Of a DNA stretch of 8,570 nt, positions 1-7,233 are shown one piece after another. The stretch comes from Deltaproteobacteria bacterium (GTDB taxonomy: Bacteria; Desulfobacterota; Binatia; Binatales; Binataceae), in assembly GCA_021799555.1 (NCBI GenBank), contig JAJZAG010000156.1, positions 1-8,570 on the forward strand. The letters are read 5' to 3'. Within the stretch, counting starts at the first letter, position 1; each line of letters begins with the position of its first letter. The notes under the pieces were generated by a model that did no database searches, had not been told where the DNA came from, and saw only the letters and a program-made list of their open reading frames with translations. A program made the position numbers and the translations under genes.

Positions 1-154
1 GGCGCAGCCGCGGCCCGCCTGCCCGCCGACGCGGCGTCAGGCGCGCTCGGCAGCGGGCCACGCGTAGGTGTTCGCCTTGACCGCCTGATAGTTGGCGTCG
101 AGCGCGGGAGTCATCAGGATGATCGCGGCGATCCGCCGGGGCGGTGGGTTGAAC

Positions 155-577
155 TCAGGCGTTCATCAGCCGGATGACTTCGGCGCGGCCCCATTCGACT
201 TCCGCGCGATGATGATTGGCCATCGCGGCAAGGAAATCATGGATTGGCCCGGTTCCGGGTGCGAGCGCGAGCGCGTCCTCGGTTTTTCGCGCGACCCATT
301 CCTGCCCGCGCGACATCAGGTTCAGCCGTTCGCGCACCGTCGGCAACGCGGCGACTTTTGCGGCAAACGGGCCGGTCCTTTCCGATGGCGTGCCACCCGC
401 CGAGCGGATTAGCGTTTCGATCTCGCGAACGTTGCGCGCTTCTTCATCGCGCGATCCGCGAAGAAAAACGCGCAACTCCTCCTGTTCCACCTCGCTGATT
501 AAATCTTCGAGGGCGAGCACTCCCGCCCGCTCGGATTCGAGCAGCAGGTTAAGAGCATCCTGAAGCGCCTTGTCCAC
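155..577 (-). CDS. DUF6306 ferritin-like helical protein
   Basis: A 140-residue, almost wholly helical protein with no signal peptide or membrane segment, so probably cytoplasmic. It resembles the DUF6306 family from memory: an N-terminal LLLESERAGVLALEDL helix (about 11-26), a DEEARNVREIE helix (44-54), then the family-like stretch LNLMSRGQEWVARK (85-98) and a last helix with H122, H123 and E126. E16, E45/E46, H122 and E126 are spaced like ferritin-fold metal ligands, but the site looks less complete than in true ferritins, so metal binding is only a possibility. The start is GTG at 577; an in-frame TAG at 587-589 rules out anything further upstream, and no good Shine-Dalgarno is seen. It lies 80 bases downstream of the RND permease on the same strand and could be cotranscribed with it or have its own promoter. 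Function is unknown. Confidence 0.8.
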   Translation of the reverse strand: MDKALQDALNLLLESERAGVLALEDLISEVEQEELRVFLRGSRDEEARNVREIETLIRSAGGTPSERTGPFAAKVAALPTVRERLNLMSRGQEWVARKTEDALALAPGTGPIHDFLAAMANHHRAEVEWGRAEVIRLMNA

Positions 578-657
578 GCCGCGAATCTAGTAAGCGCTCA
601 AGCCAGGCGCAAGCCGAAATGGATTCGCCCACGCCGATGAGATCGGGGCCGCGCGCG

Positions 658-3600
658 TCAGTCGGCGGCGTGACGGGAAGCGTCGAATTCCCGGGAACCG
701 ACGAGGCTCAGGGCCGGTTCGTGCTTCCACAAGCGCGCCCACCAGTTCTCGAGATCGTCGAATATTGAATAGGCGACCGGGGTGATAAGCAGCGTGATCA
801 CCAGGCACAACGTCTGCCCGCCAATCACCACGAGCGCGATCGCGCGCACCGAGGAGTCGCCCGTGCCGCGTCCGATCGCGACTGGAATCATGCCCGCGAC
901 GAGCGCCGCCGTGGTCATCAGGATCGGCCGCAGACGTTCGCGATTGGCGGTCAAAATCGCCTGCCGGCGCGGAAGCCCCTGGCGGCGCAAATTGATCGTC
1001 TGATCGATCTGGAGGATGGAATTCTTCTTCACGATTCCGAACAGCAGCAAAATTCCGAGCGTCGAGAACAGCATCAGGTGCTCGCGGAAAAACAACAGCG
1101 AGATCAGCGCGAACGGCACCGCCAGCGGCAGCGACAGCATGATCGTGATCGGATGAATAAAACTCTCGAACTGCGCCGCCAACACCATGTACATAAAGAT
1201 GATCGAGAGCAGGAAAGCGACCACGAACCCGCTCACCATCTCGCCGTAGATCTTGCTCTCGCCGCCGAGCGCGGTCGTGTAGCCCGCGGGCATCTTGAGC
1301 GCCTTGGCGTCTTTGCGAACCTGGGCGATAACTTTGTTCATCGCGGCGCCCGGAGCGAGGTTGAAGATCAGCGCGATTTGACGCTGCCGGTCCTGCCGAT
1401 CGATCTGCACCGGTCCGGTGCCATGGACGAGGTTCGCCACATTGTCGAGCCGCACCTGCCCGGCGGTCGCCGACGGTATGGTGAGGCCGGCGATCACGGC
1501 TGGGTCTTCGCGATCTTTTCCAGCAAGTTGCAGGCGAACGTCGTATGTGTCCTGACCTTCACGGTAGCGGGTAATGACATCGCCTTGAACCATCGTGCGC
1601 ATGGTCTGCGCGATATCGCCGACCGACACGCCCAGGTCGGCCGCCTTCTGACGATCGATATGCACTTGCAACTCGGGCAGACCGCCTTCGTATGATGAAT
1701 CCAGATCAACCACGCCCGGAAGCTTCTCGAGCATCGCACGCAGCCGGTCCGCATAATCCCTCAGCAAGTCCAGATTCGGCCCGCGCAAATCGTATTCGAC
1801 ATCGACGTCGCGATATCCCCCCTGCTCCCAGGGCTTCACCGCGTCAACGCTGATACGCATCGCGGGGAAGCCGGTCAGCATCGCACGCGCCTGCGCCATG
1901 ATCTGTTCCTGCGACCGGACGCGCTCGCTGAGCGGGGCAAGCTTCGCAAGAACCTGCGCGACGGTCACGCGGTCGTCGCCGTTGGTGTCGCCGACCGTAG
2001 TGAAAAGGTGGCGCACCTCGGGAATCGTACGCAGCCGGGTTTCGATATCGCGAACGACGGCGTCGGTATGCGCCAGCGAATAGCCGGGAGGGGTTCGGAT
2101 ATTGACCGCGAATTCGCTCGAATCGTCGTCGGGCATAAAGGTCGCCCCAACGATCTTCGCCAGAAACGGAATCGAGATCACCAGGGCTATCGAGAGGGCG
2201 ACGATCAAGCCGCGATGCGCCAGCGCCCAGCGCAGCGCAACTTCATACCACCGCTCGATCGCGCCAAAGAAACTCGACTTCTTCGCGCGCTTCTTGAGCT
2301 CGCCCGGCCGCGGCAGATAGCGCGAACAGAGCATCGGCGTCAGAGTGAACGCGACCAGCAGAGAAACCATGATCGCGAATGCCATCGTCAGCCCGAACGA
2401 ATTGAGGAACCGCCCCATCACGCCCTTGATAAATGCAACCGGCACGAAGATGACCACCAGCGACAGCGTCGTGGCGCTGACCGCGAGCCCGACCTCGGCG
2501 GTGGCGGCTTTGGCCGCCGCGATCGGCTCCATCCCTTTTTCCTCGATGAAGCGGTAGATGTTTTCAAGCACGACGATCCCGTCGTCGATCACGATCCCGA
2601 CCGCCAGCGTCAGCGCCAACAGGGTCATCCGGTTGAGCGTGAAGCCCATCCAAAGGATCAGCGAATAGGTCGAGATGATCGATACAGGAATCGCGACCGC
2701 CGCGATCAGCGTCGAGCGAATCGAACCCAGGAAGAAGAACACGACGATCGCGGCGCACACGCCGCCGAGCACCAGATGCTCCTGCACGGTGTGGATCGCG
2801 TCGCGGATGAAGCTCGAGCTATCGCGCGAGAAAATCACATTGATTCCGGGCGGGAGCGTGTCCTTGATCTCCGCGTAGCGCGCGCGCACGCGGTCAACAA
2901 CCTCGATCGTGTTGGCGCCCGACTGCTTCGTGACCACCAGCGAGACCGCGTTCTGGTTGTCCCATCGCGACAGCGAGCGCGGCTCCTTGACGCTATCCTC
3001 AACGGTGGCGACATCTCCCACCGTGACTGGTTTGCCGTTTTGATCGGCGATAATCACGCGCGAAAAGTCGGGGACCGCGGTTATCCGGCCGAGCGTGCGC
3101 AGCATCTCTTCGGACATTCCGCGCGAAAGGCGTCCGCCGGGATACTCGACGTTCTGGCGATCCACCGCCGCCGCAATATCTTGCATCGACAAGCCGCTGG
3201 CGTGCAGCTTGGCCGCATCGACGGCGATGTGAATCTCGCGGTCGCGTCCGCCGGCAATATCGATGGCCCCGACGCCGTCGACGGACTCGAGCGGCTCCTT
3301 CAATTTGCGCCGCGCGATCTCGGTAAGCTCCTTGATACTTTGATAACCGGTCACCGTCATCGTCAGGATCGGCGTCGCGTCGAGGTCGAATTTCTGCACC
3401 AGGGGCGGCTTGGTTCCGTCGGGTAGCTGGTCGAGCACCGTCGAAATCTTGTCGCGGACGTCCTGCACGGCGGCGTCAAGATTGCGCTCAAGCTTGAACT
3501 CAATGATGATTCGCGAAACGCCCTCGAGCGTGTTCGAGCGCATCTCGTCGATTCCGCTGACCGTGTTGATCGCTTCTTCGAGCGGTTTGGTGATGCGCGC

Positions 3601-3780
3601 CTCGGTCTCCTCGGGTGCCGCGCCCGGCAGCGTCGTTGTCACCATCACGGTGGGGATATCGACTTTCGGAAACAGATCGACGCCAAGCCGCTCATAGGAG
3701 AACCATCCGAGCACCACCAGAACGCCGATGAACATTGTGGCGAAGACCGGCCGGCGCACGCACAGATCGGCGAGGATCAT
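658..3780 (-). CDS. RND efflux permease, HAE1/AcrB family
   Basis: Inner-membrane proton/drug antiporter of a tripartite efflux pump, 1040 residues, the normal length for AcrB-like permeases. It has the usual duplicated layout: TM1 at about 12-30, a large periplasmic porter/docking domain to about 330, TM2-TM6 between about 335 and 485, TM7 near 522-541, a second periplasmic domain, and TM8-TM12 at the C-terminus. Proton-relay residues are present: the adjacent pair D399-D400 in TM4 (GIVIDDGIVVLEN) and K919 followed by N920 in TM10 (GIVKKNSIL), matching AcrB D407/D408 and K940. The N-terminus (RRPVFATM, then the GVDLFPKVDIP stretch) is typical of HAE1, not of heavy-metal RNDs. The ATG overlaps the adaptor stop codon as ATGA, with an AGGGA ribosome-binding site inside the adaptor gene. 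Substrates cannot be read from sequence; drugs, solvents or lipophilic metabolites are likely. Confidence 0.97.
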   Translation of the reverse strand: MILADLCVRRPVFATMFIGVLVVLGWFSYERLGVDLFPKVDIPTVMVTTTLPGAAPEETEARITKPLEEAINTVSGIDEMRSNTLEGVSRIIIEFKLERNLDAAVQDVRDKISTVLDQLPDGTKPPLVQKFDLDATPILTMTVTGYQSIKELTEIARRKLKEPLESVDGVGAIDIAGGRDREIHIAVDAAKLHASGLSMQDIAAAVDRQNVEYPGGRLSRGMSEEMLRTLGRITAVPDFSRVIIADQNGKPVTVGDVATVEDSVKEPRSLSRWDNQNAVSLVVTKQSGANTIEVVDRVRARYAEIKDTLPPGINVIFSRDSSSFIRDAIHTVQEHLVLGGVCAAIVVFFFLGSIRSTLIAAVAIPVSIISTYSLILWMGFTLNRMTLLALTLAVGIVIDDGIVVLENIYRFIEEKGMEPIAAAKAATAEVGLAVSATTLSLVVIFVPVAFIKGVMGRFLNSFGLTMAFAIMVSLLVAFTLTPMLCSRYLPRPGELKKRAKKSSFFGAIERWYEVALRWALAHRGLIVALSIALVISIPFLAKIVGATFMPDDDSSEFAVNIRTPPGYSLAHTDAVVRDIETRLRTIPEVRHLFTTVGDTNGDDRVTVAQVLAKLAPLSERVRSQEQIMAQARAMLTGFPAMRISVDAVKPWEQGGYRDVDVEYDLRGPNLDLLRDYADRLRAMLEKLPGVVDLDSSYEGGLPELQVHIDRQKAADLGVSVGDIAQTMRTMVQGDVITRYREGQDTYDVRLQLAGKDREDPAVIAGLTIPSATAGQVRLDNVANLVHGTGPVQIDRQDRQRQIALIFNLAPGAAMNKVIAQVRKDAKALKMPAGYTTALGGESKIYGEMVSGFVVAFLLSIIFMYMVLAAQFESFIHPITIMLSLPLAVPFALISLLFFREHLMLFSTLGILLLFGIVKKNSILQIDQTINLRRQGLPRRQAILTANRERLRPILMTTAALVAGMIPVAIGRGTGDSSVRAIALVVIGGQTLCLVITLLITPVAYSIFDDLENWWARLWKHEPALSLVGSREFDASRHAAD

Positions 3781-4898
3781 GACTGCTTCCCTGCAACCAC
3801 CGCGGTGCCGTCAGCAAGGCGATCGACATCGGTGGTGACGACCCGATCACCCGCGCTGAGTCCGGAGGTTATCTCAATCTGATCGCCAATCACCGCGCCG
3901 GTGGTCACTTCGCGGGTGCGCGCGAGTCCGCCCTCGACGACGAACACGCGCGCGACTCCTGCGTAGCGCAAAACCGCGCTCCGCGGCACGGTCAGCGCGC
4001 GTACCTGGCCGAGATTCATCGCGACATGAGCAAAAAATCCCGGCTTGAGAGCGCCGTCGGGATTCTTGACTTCGGCCTCTATTTTCAGAGTTCGCGTCTG
4101 CTCGTCCAGCGCCGGCGCGATTCGGGTTATCACGCCGGTATAGATAACCCCGGGCCTCGAATCGACGGTAAGACTCACCGGCATCCCTACCCGCGCCATC
4201 GCGACGTAGCGTTCCGGCATTGCGCAATCGAGCTTGATCGGATCGGTCGCGATTAGCTCGTAGAGTTTTTCTCCGACGGAAACATATTCGCCGAGCGAAG
4301 CCATCCGCTTTTGGACCGAGCCCGCAAATGGCGCCTTGATCTGCGTATCGTCGAGCTTCTTGCGCGCCAGCGCGGCAGCCTTTTCGGCCGATTCGGCGTC
4401 CGCCTGATCGACCCGCATCGTGGCCTCCGTCGCGTCGAACTGCTCCGCCGAAATAAGCCCGGCCTTGTGCAGCTCGACCGAGCGATCGTACTGGGCCCGC
4501 GAATTTTGCAGTCGCGCGCGTGCCTGGTCGAGCGCGGCGTCCGCGGAGTCGAGCCGCAACTGATACTCGCGCGGATTTATGCGCATCAGCACTTGTCCGG
4601 CGGCGACCGAATCTCCAAAGTCGGCGGCTACCTTGACGATCGCACCTTCGACTTCCGCTGAAATCACCGTCTGCTCGCGCGGAAAGAGTGCACCCTGCAC
4701 CTCGGCGGTGCGGGTGATGTTTTGCTGATGGGCAGTCGCAAGTGCGACGACAATTTTCGTCGGTTCGGGATTGACCACGCCTGCCGCGGCGCTCTGTCGG
4801 CATCCGGGAAGCGCCGCGAGCGCAAAGACCGCCGCTAGCCCGACGGCAATGCCGGCACTCGAAATTCGCGACTCGACTGACTTGCGCGCGCTTGTCAT
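3777..4898 (-). CDS. RND efflux periplasmic adaptor (membrane fusion protein)
   Basis: HlyD/AcrA-type adaptor of 373 residues linking the RND permease to an outer-membrane channel. The N-terminus has a basic start, a hydrophobic stretch (about 15-30) and a lipobox-like LPGC with Cys33, so it is probably an inner-membrane-anchored lipoprotein, although Pro at -2 is not canonical. Domains follow the family order: first half of the lipoyl/barrel-sandwich (about 65-105), an alpha-helical hairpin (about 108-185, rich in Ala/Gln/Arg/Asp), second lipoyl half with IKAPFAGSV (187-195), a beta-barrel (about 220-295, including PALDEQTRTLKIEAEV) and a membrane-proximal domain to the end. At the hairpin tip R139, L143 and S150 fit the TolC-docking pattern RxxxLxxxxxxS. 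The gene starts with ATG overlapping the repressor stop codon and ends overlapping the permease start, so all three are likely translationally coupled. Confidence 0.95.
   Translation of the reverse strand: MTSARKSVESRISSAGIAVGLAAVFALAALPGCRQSAAAGVVNPEPTKIVVALATAHQQNITRTAEVQGALFPREQTVISAEVEGAIVKVAADFGDSVAAGQVLMRINPREYQLRLDSADAALDQARARLQNSRAQYDRSVELHKAGLISAEQFDATEATMRVDQADAESAEKAAALARKKLDDTQIKAPFAGSVQKRMASLGEYVSVGEKLYELIATDPIKLDCAMPERYVAMARVGMPVSLTVDSRPGVIYTGVITRIAPALDEQTRTLKIEAEVKNPDGALKPGFFAHVAMNLGQVRALTVPRSAVLRYAGVARVFVVEGGLARTREVTTGAVIGDQIEITSGLSAGDRVVTTDVDRLADGTAVVAGKQS
3785..3793 (-). promoter_or_regulatory. Ribosome-binding site of the RND permease
   Basis: On the minus strand an AGGGA core sits about 7 bases before the permease ATG, inside the 3' end of the adaptor gene. 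It supports the chosen start and shows that the permease can initiate on its own as well as by coupling through the ATGA overlap. Confidence 0.5.
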
Positions 4899-5503
4899 GG
4901 GGCAAGTACCCCCTTGAGAAACATCTCGAGCACCGCGTCGGCATCGGCTTCGATCGGCGTGGAGGCCAAGCCCAAGAGCCTGCGCCTGATGCTCGCCGTG
5001 ATCATGTCGCTCAGCATGAAGGCGGCGAACTGCGGATCGGTCGGACGCAACACCCCTGCGCGTATCGCCAATCCAAGCACCGACGCGAGAAATTCCAGAT
5101 GATCGATATAAACGCGCCGGAGCTCTTCGCCGCGCACATCGCCGGGCTCGAAATTGACAAAGCTCGATTCGAGGAAGAACGCCTTTAGGAAGTGTTCGTT
5201 CGAGCTCTGGATCCGAAATTGATTTCGCACCAACTCGGAGATTCTTTCGAGGGGCGGCAGCTCCGGATTGTCAGCTTCGGCGGTCTCGCTGACCATTGCG
5301 CGCAGCCCTTCCAGGATCGCGGCGTGGAGCAAATCTTCCTTGGTGGGGAAGTAGAGATAAATGGTGCCCTTGGCGACTTTTGCTTCCTCGGCGACGCGGT
5401 CGATCGTGGTGCCCTGGAAACCGTTGCGGGCGATGACGCGGCGGGTCGCTTCAAGGAGCTCGCGAACGCGGAATCCTTTGACGATTTCTTCCTTGGTGGC
5501 CAC
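4895..5503 (-). CDS. TetR/AcrR family transcriptional repressor
   Basis: A 202-residue DNA-binding regulator. Residues about 12-60 form the TetR N-terminal domain, with the helix-turn-helix in TTIDRVAEEAKVAKGTIYLY (32-51) followed by the usual YFPTKEDLL (51-59). The remainder is the variable helical ligand-binding and dimerisation domain. As first gene of the efflux operon it most likely represses itself and the pump and is released by a pump substrate; this is inference from position and from the dyad just upstream. The start is GTG at 5503 (reads MATKEEIVKGF); a TGA lies in frame a few codons upstream, so no longer form is possible. No strong Shine-Dalgarno is visible. An ATG at 5523 is in another frame and does not lead into this protein. 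The stop codon overlaps the adaptor ATG by four bases. Confidence 0.95.
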   Translation of the reverse strand: MATKEEIVKGFRVRELLEATRRVIARNGFQGTTIDRVAEEAKVAKGTIYLYFPTKEDLLHAAILEGLRAMVSETAEADNPELPPLERISELVRNQFRIQSSNEHFLKAFFLESSFVNFEPGDVRGEELRRVYIDHLEFLASVLGLAIRAGVLRPTDPQFAAFMLSDMITASIRRRLLGLASTPIEADADAVLEMFLKGVLAP

Positions 5504-5513
5504 GATACTGGCT

Positions 5514-5529
5514 GTTCAGTCATCTGAAC
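5514..5529. promoter_or_regulatory. Candidate TetR operator (inverted repeat)
   Basis: Perfect 6-base arms GTTCAG and CTGAAC around a 4-base spacer TCAT. Further complementary positions outside the arms (for example ACT at 5507-5509 with AGT at 5534-5536) give an imperfect dyad of about 30 bases over 5507-5536. It lies immediately downstream of the predicted -10 box, over the likely transcription start, where a bound TetR dimer would block initiation. Being next to a TetR gene it is the natural autoregulatory site. Confidence 0.55.
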
Positions 5530-5537
5530 GCCTAGTC

Positions 5538-5566
5538 AGTTTAGAATACTGGCGATCCCGAGGCAA
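5538..5566 (-). promoter_or_regulatory. Candidate sigma-70 promoter of the efflux operon
   Basis: On the minus strand a -35 box TTGCCT (5561-5566) and a -10 box TAAACT (5538-5543) are separated by exactly 17 bases; each matches the consensus at four of six positions. Transcription would begin near 5531, about 28 bases before the repressor GTG. The placement just ahead of a TetR-type gene and just upstream of a perfect inverted repeat supports it, but it is predicted by eye only. Confidence 0.5.
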
Positions 5567-5588
5567 GCCCCCCCTCACGATCGCGCCC

Positions 5589-5627
5589 AACAAAGCTAAG
5601 ATATTGAAAAGATTGAGAATTTTATAC
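5589..5627. other. AT-rich island between DHH and tetR genes
   Basis: Only about 9 of 39 bases are G or C, against a strongly GC-rich surrounding. It lies 23 bases upstream of the predicted -35 box, so it is too far to be a classic UP element, which would abut the -35. I could not fit a second well-spaced promoter or a terminator with a T run in it. It may be a protein-binding or bendable segment of the operon control region. Confidence 0.35.
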
Positions 5628-5658
5628 GGCCGCAGGTCGCACGCGCGATAAGCCGGCT

Positions 5659-6642
5659 TCAATTTCCAGGCGCCACGCTTTCGAGCTTGTCACCCAGCAA
5701 CTCGGCGAGGCGCTCAGCAGGAAGACGGCGGAGATCCGCGATCGCAAAGCCAGAGGCTGCCGCATGTCCGCCTCCGCCAAAGCCCTCGGCGAGCACCGCG
5801 AGATTCACGTCGCAATCGGCACTGCGGCGCAAGCTTACGCCTTGGCTGCGCAGATCGAACAGCGCTACGACGGTGCGGTGCTGTCCTTCGTACAGGTTTG
5901 CCGCGACTTCGCTGCTGTAACCGAAGCAGCACGCGGTGCGCACCTTGATGCCATTCGAAAGCGTTCGGTCAACGATCGTCGCCCGAGCTAGTTCGATGCT
6001 CCGTTGCATGCCTTCTTTGCCGGCTTCGAGGGCGGCGCGCAGCCGGCGCGTCATCGTCGGCTCCTTGAGGCGCAGAATTTCACGATACGAAGCCATCCCG
6101 CCCAAGGTCTGCACCGCGAGGGCCCAATCGGACGATTCGGGAATCTTGTGAATCCAACGATCGTGGTCGTCGGCGATCAGGGCGAACGGGGCGAAGGCCT
6201 CGAAGGCTTCCCTGCGTCTCGGCAGCATCGTGTCGCGCGCGATCTTGCGCAGGTAGTTGAAAGTCAAGCGCGCGGCCGAGTATTGCTCGGAAAGAACCTT
6301 GCCGGTGAATGGAACCTTGAACTCCGGCGCGCCCGCGCGGGAGACTGCGGTGCGATGGTGATCGATCCAGAAGACACGCGCGCCTCGCGCGATAAGTTCG
6401 CTCAGATGCTTCCCGGTCTCGGGCGAAGTCCACGACAAGTCGGTGATCCAGATTTCGTCGTTCGCGCCGCTCTGCGACTTGAGCTCGAGTCGGCGGATGG
6501 TCCGATCCGATTCATTATTGCCGGGCAGAACCGTGACCACCCGTTCGCCCTCATAGAAGCGGGCGACAGCGGCGGCCGCCATCACGCCGTCGAGGCATGA
6601 GGGGCCGTGGCTGACGATCTGGATAGTTCGCGACTCAGGCAT
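5659..6642 (-). CDS. DHH/DHHA1 family phosphoesterase
   Basis: A 327-residue soluble protein of the DHH phosphoesterase superfamily (relatives are NrnA-type nano-RNases, cyclic-dinucleotide phosphodiesterases and RecJ), normally a two-Mn enzyme hydrolysing phosphodiester bonds in short nucleotides. Motifs in order: motif I HGPSCLDG with H12 and D18, motif II ITDLSW with D68, motif III DHH at 94-96, motif IV ADDHD at 157-161, and a DHHA1 domain with SLRRS (270-274) and the glycine-rich GGGGH at 289-293. Cys16 stands where many relatives have the first Asp of D-x-D. Length suits a stand-alone DHH-DHHA1 enzyme with no sensory or membrane domain. The ATG at 6642 is the clear start, with no obvious Shine-Dalgarno. 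It is upstream of the efflux operon on the same strand, but a 155-base gap with its own promoter suggests independent expression. Exact substrate is unknown. Confidence 0.9.
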   Translation of the reverse strand: MPESRTIQIVSHGPSCLDGVMAAAAVARFYEGERVVTVLPGNNESDRTIRRLELKSQSGANDEIWITDLSWTSPETGKHLSELIARGARVFWIDHHRTAVSRAGAPEFKVPFTGKVLSEQYSAARLTFNYLRKIARDTMLPRRREAFEAFAPFALIADDHDRWIHKIPESSDWALAVQTLGGMASYREILRLKEPTMTRRLRAALEAGKEGMQRSIELARATIVDRTLSNGIKVRTACCFGYSSEVAANLYEGQHRTVVALFDLRSQGVSLRRSADCDVNLAVLAEGFGGGGHAAASGFAIADLRRLPAERLAELLGDKLESVAPGN

Positions 6643-6690
6643 GGGAAAGGAATTGTAGGGAAAAGGGCGCCAGTACGCGAACCCTCGCGG

Positions 6691-7218
6691 GTGTCGATAT
6701 ACAGGCAGACCGCGAATGCGTTGACGAGCGCGCGGTTCGTGCTAGCGGCGGTATGGATTGGAGTTTACCTCACGGACCCAGCGGCGCGGCGCGCGTTCGC
6801 GGCGATGGCAATCGTTGCGGTAGCGAGCGATTTTCTCGACGGCAAGCTTGCGCGGCGATCGGGTGCGGACGGCGGCTCATGGCGATGGCTCGATCCGGCC
6901 GCCGATGTCGTATTCGTGCTGGCGGCGCTCGGATGTGCATCCGCAGCGGGCGCAATTCCGTTCTACATTCCGATTATGATCGCGATTTCGTTTTCTCAGT
7001 ACGCGCTCGACAGTCGGTTACTTCACCGCGCAAACGGCCCAATTCGCAGCCGCCTGGGGCATTATGGCGGCGTGGTGAATTACGCGCTCGTGCTCGCACT
7101 GGCGCTTTCCCGGCAAGGGTCTCCGGCACGCGCGGCGATCGAGGCGGCTGCGCCTGCGCTCGCACTCTTTTACGCCGCGGCGATAGCCGAGCGGACGCTC
7201 GCCTATCGGTCGAAATAA
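6691..7218 (+). CDS. CDP-alcohol phosphatidyltransferase family protein
   Basis: Integral membrane enzyme family that transfers a phosphatidyl group from a CDP-alcohol to a second alcohol, as in PgsA-type phospholipid synthesis. From GTG at 6691 it is 175 residues with about five hydrophobic segments; the start region SIYRQTANALTSARFVLAAV resembles the usual family N-terminus. The signature is present at about 48-70: DFLDGKLAR, eight residues, then WRWLDPAAD, giving D-x2-D-G-x2-A-R-x8-W-x3-D-x3-D. The four aspartates are kept, but the Gly expected at the position of this Trp is replaced. The frame stays open to a GTG at 6607, but that would overlap the divergent phosphoesterase gene by 36 bases and add an unlike, charged N-terminus, so 6691 is preferred; TTG at 6721 is another option. 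No Shine-Dalgarno is seen. The substrate alcohol cannot be assigned. Confidence 0.85.
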   Translation: MSIYRQTANALTSARFVLAAVWIGVYLTDPAARRAFAAMAIVAVASDFLDGKLARRSGADGGSWRWLDPAADVVFVLAALGCASAAGAIPFYIPIMIAISFSQYALDSRLLHRANGPIRSRLGHYGGVVNYALVLALALSRQGSPARAAIEAAAPALALFYAAAIAERTLAYRSK

Positions 7219-7233
7219 GCGCGACACCACATA

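Noticed and set aside
37..114. Minus-strand reading frame of 25 residues from an ATG, beginning MTPALDANYQ and ending AERA
   Set aside because: It is very short, has no clear ribosome-binding site and no family I recognise. The frame extends upstream only to a TGA inside the end of the DUF6306 gene. It could be a tiny gene or a decayed 3' end, but the evidence is too thin.
578..657. Possible bulged hairpin between the permease and DUF6306 genes
   Set aside because: GGCG/CGCC ends can be paired only with mismatches and bulges and there is no T run, so I do not call a terminator.
1078..1695. Open frame of 205 codons on the plus strand inside the RND permease gene
   Set aside because: Antisense shadow of the conserved permease with low-complexity charged composition.
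2008..3426. Open frame of 472 codons on the plus strand inside the RND permease gene
   Set aside because: It is antisense to a clearly conserved permease, is loaded with Arg, Asp, His and Gln as expected for a GC-rich shadow frame, and has no recognisable domain.
3874..4944. Open frame of 356 codons on the minus strand overlapping the adaptor gene
   Set aside because: Out-of-frame shadow with Arg/Gly/Ala-rich composition; the overlapping adaptor frame has all expected domains.
5650..5659. Perfect 10-base palindrome AAGCCGGCTT at the end of the phosphoesterase gene
   Set aside because: It has no loop and no following T tract, so it cannot act as a normal terminator; a palindrome of this length can arise by chance in GC-rich DNA.
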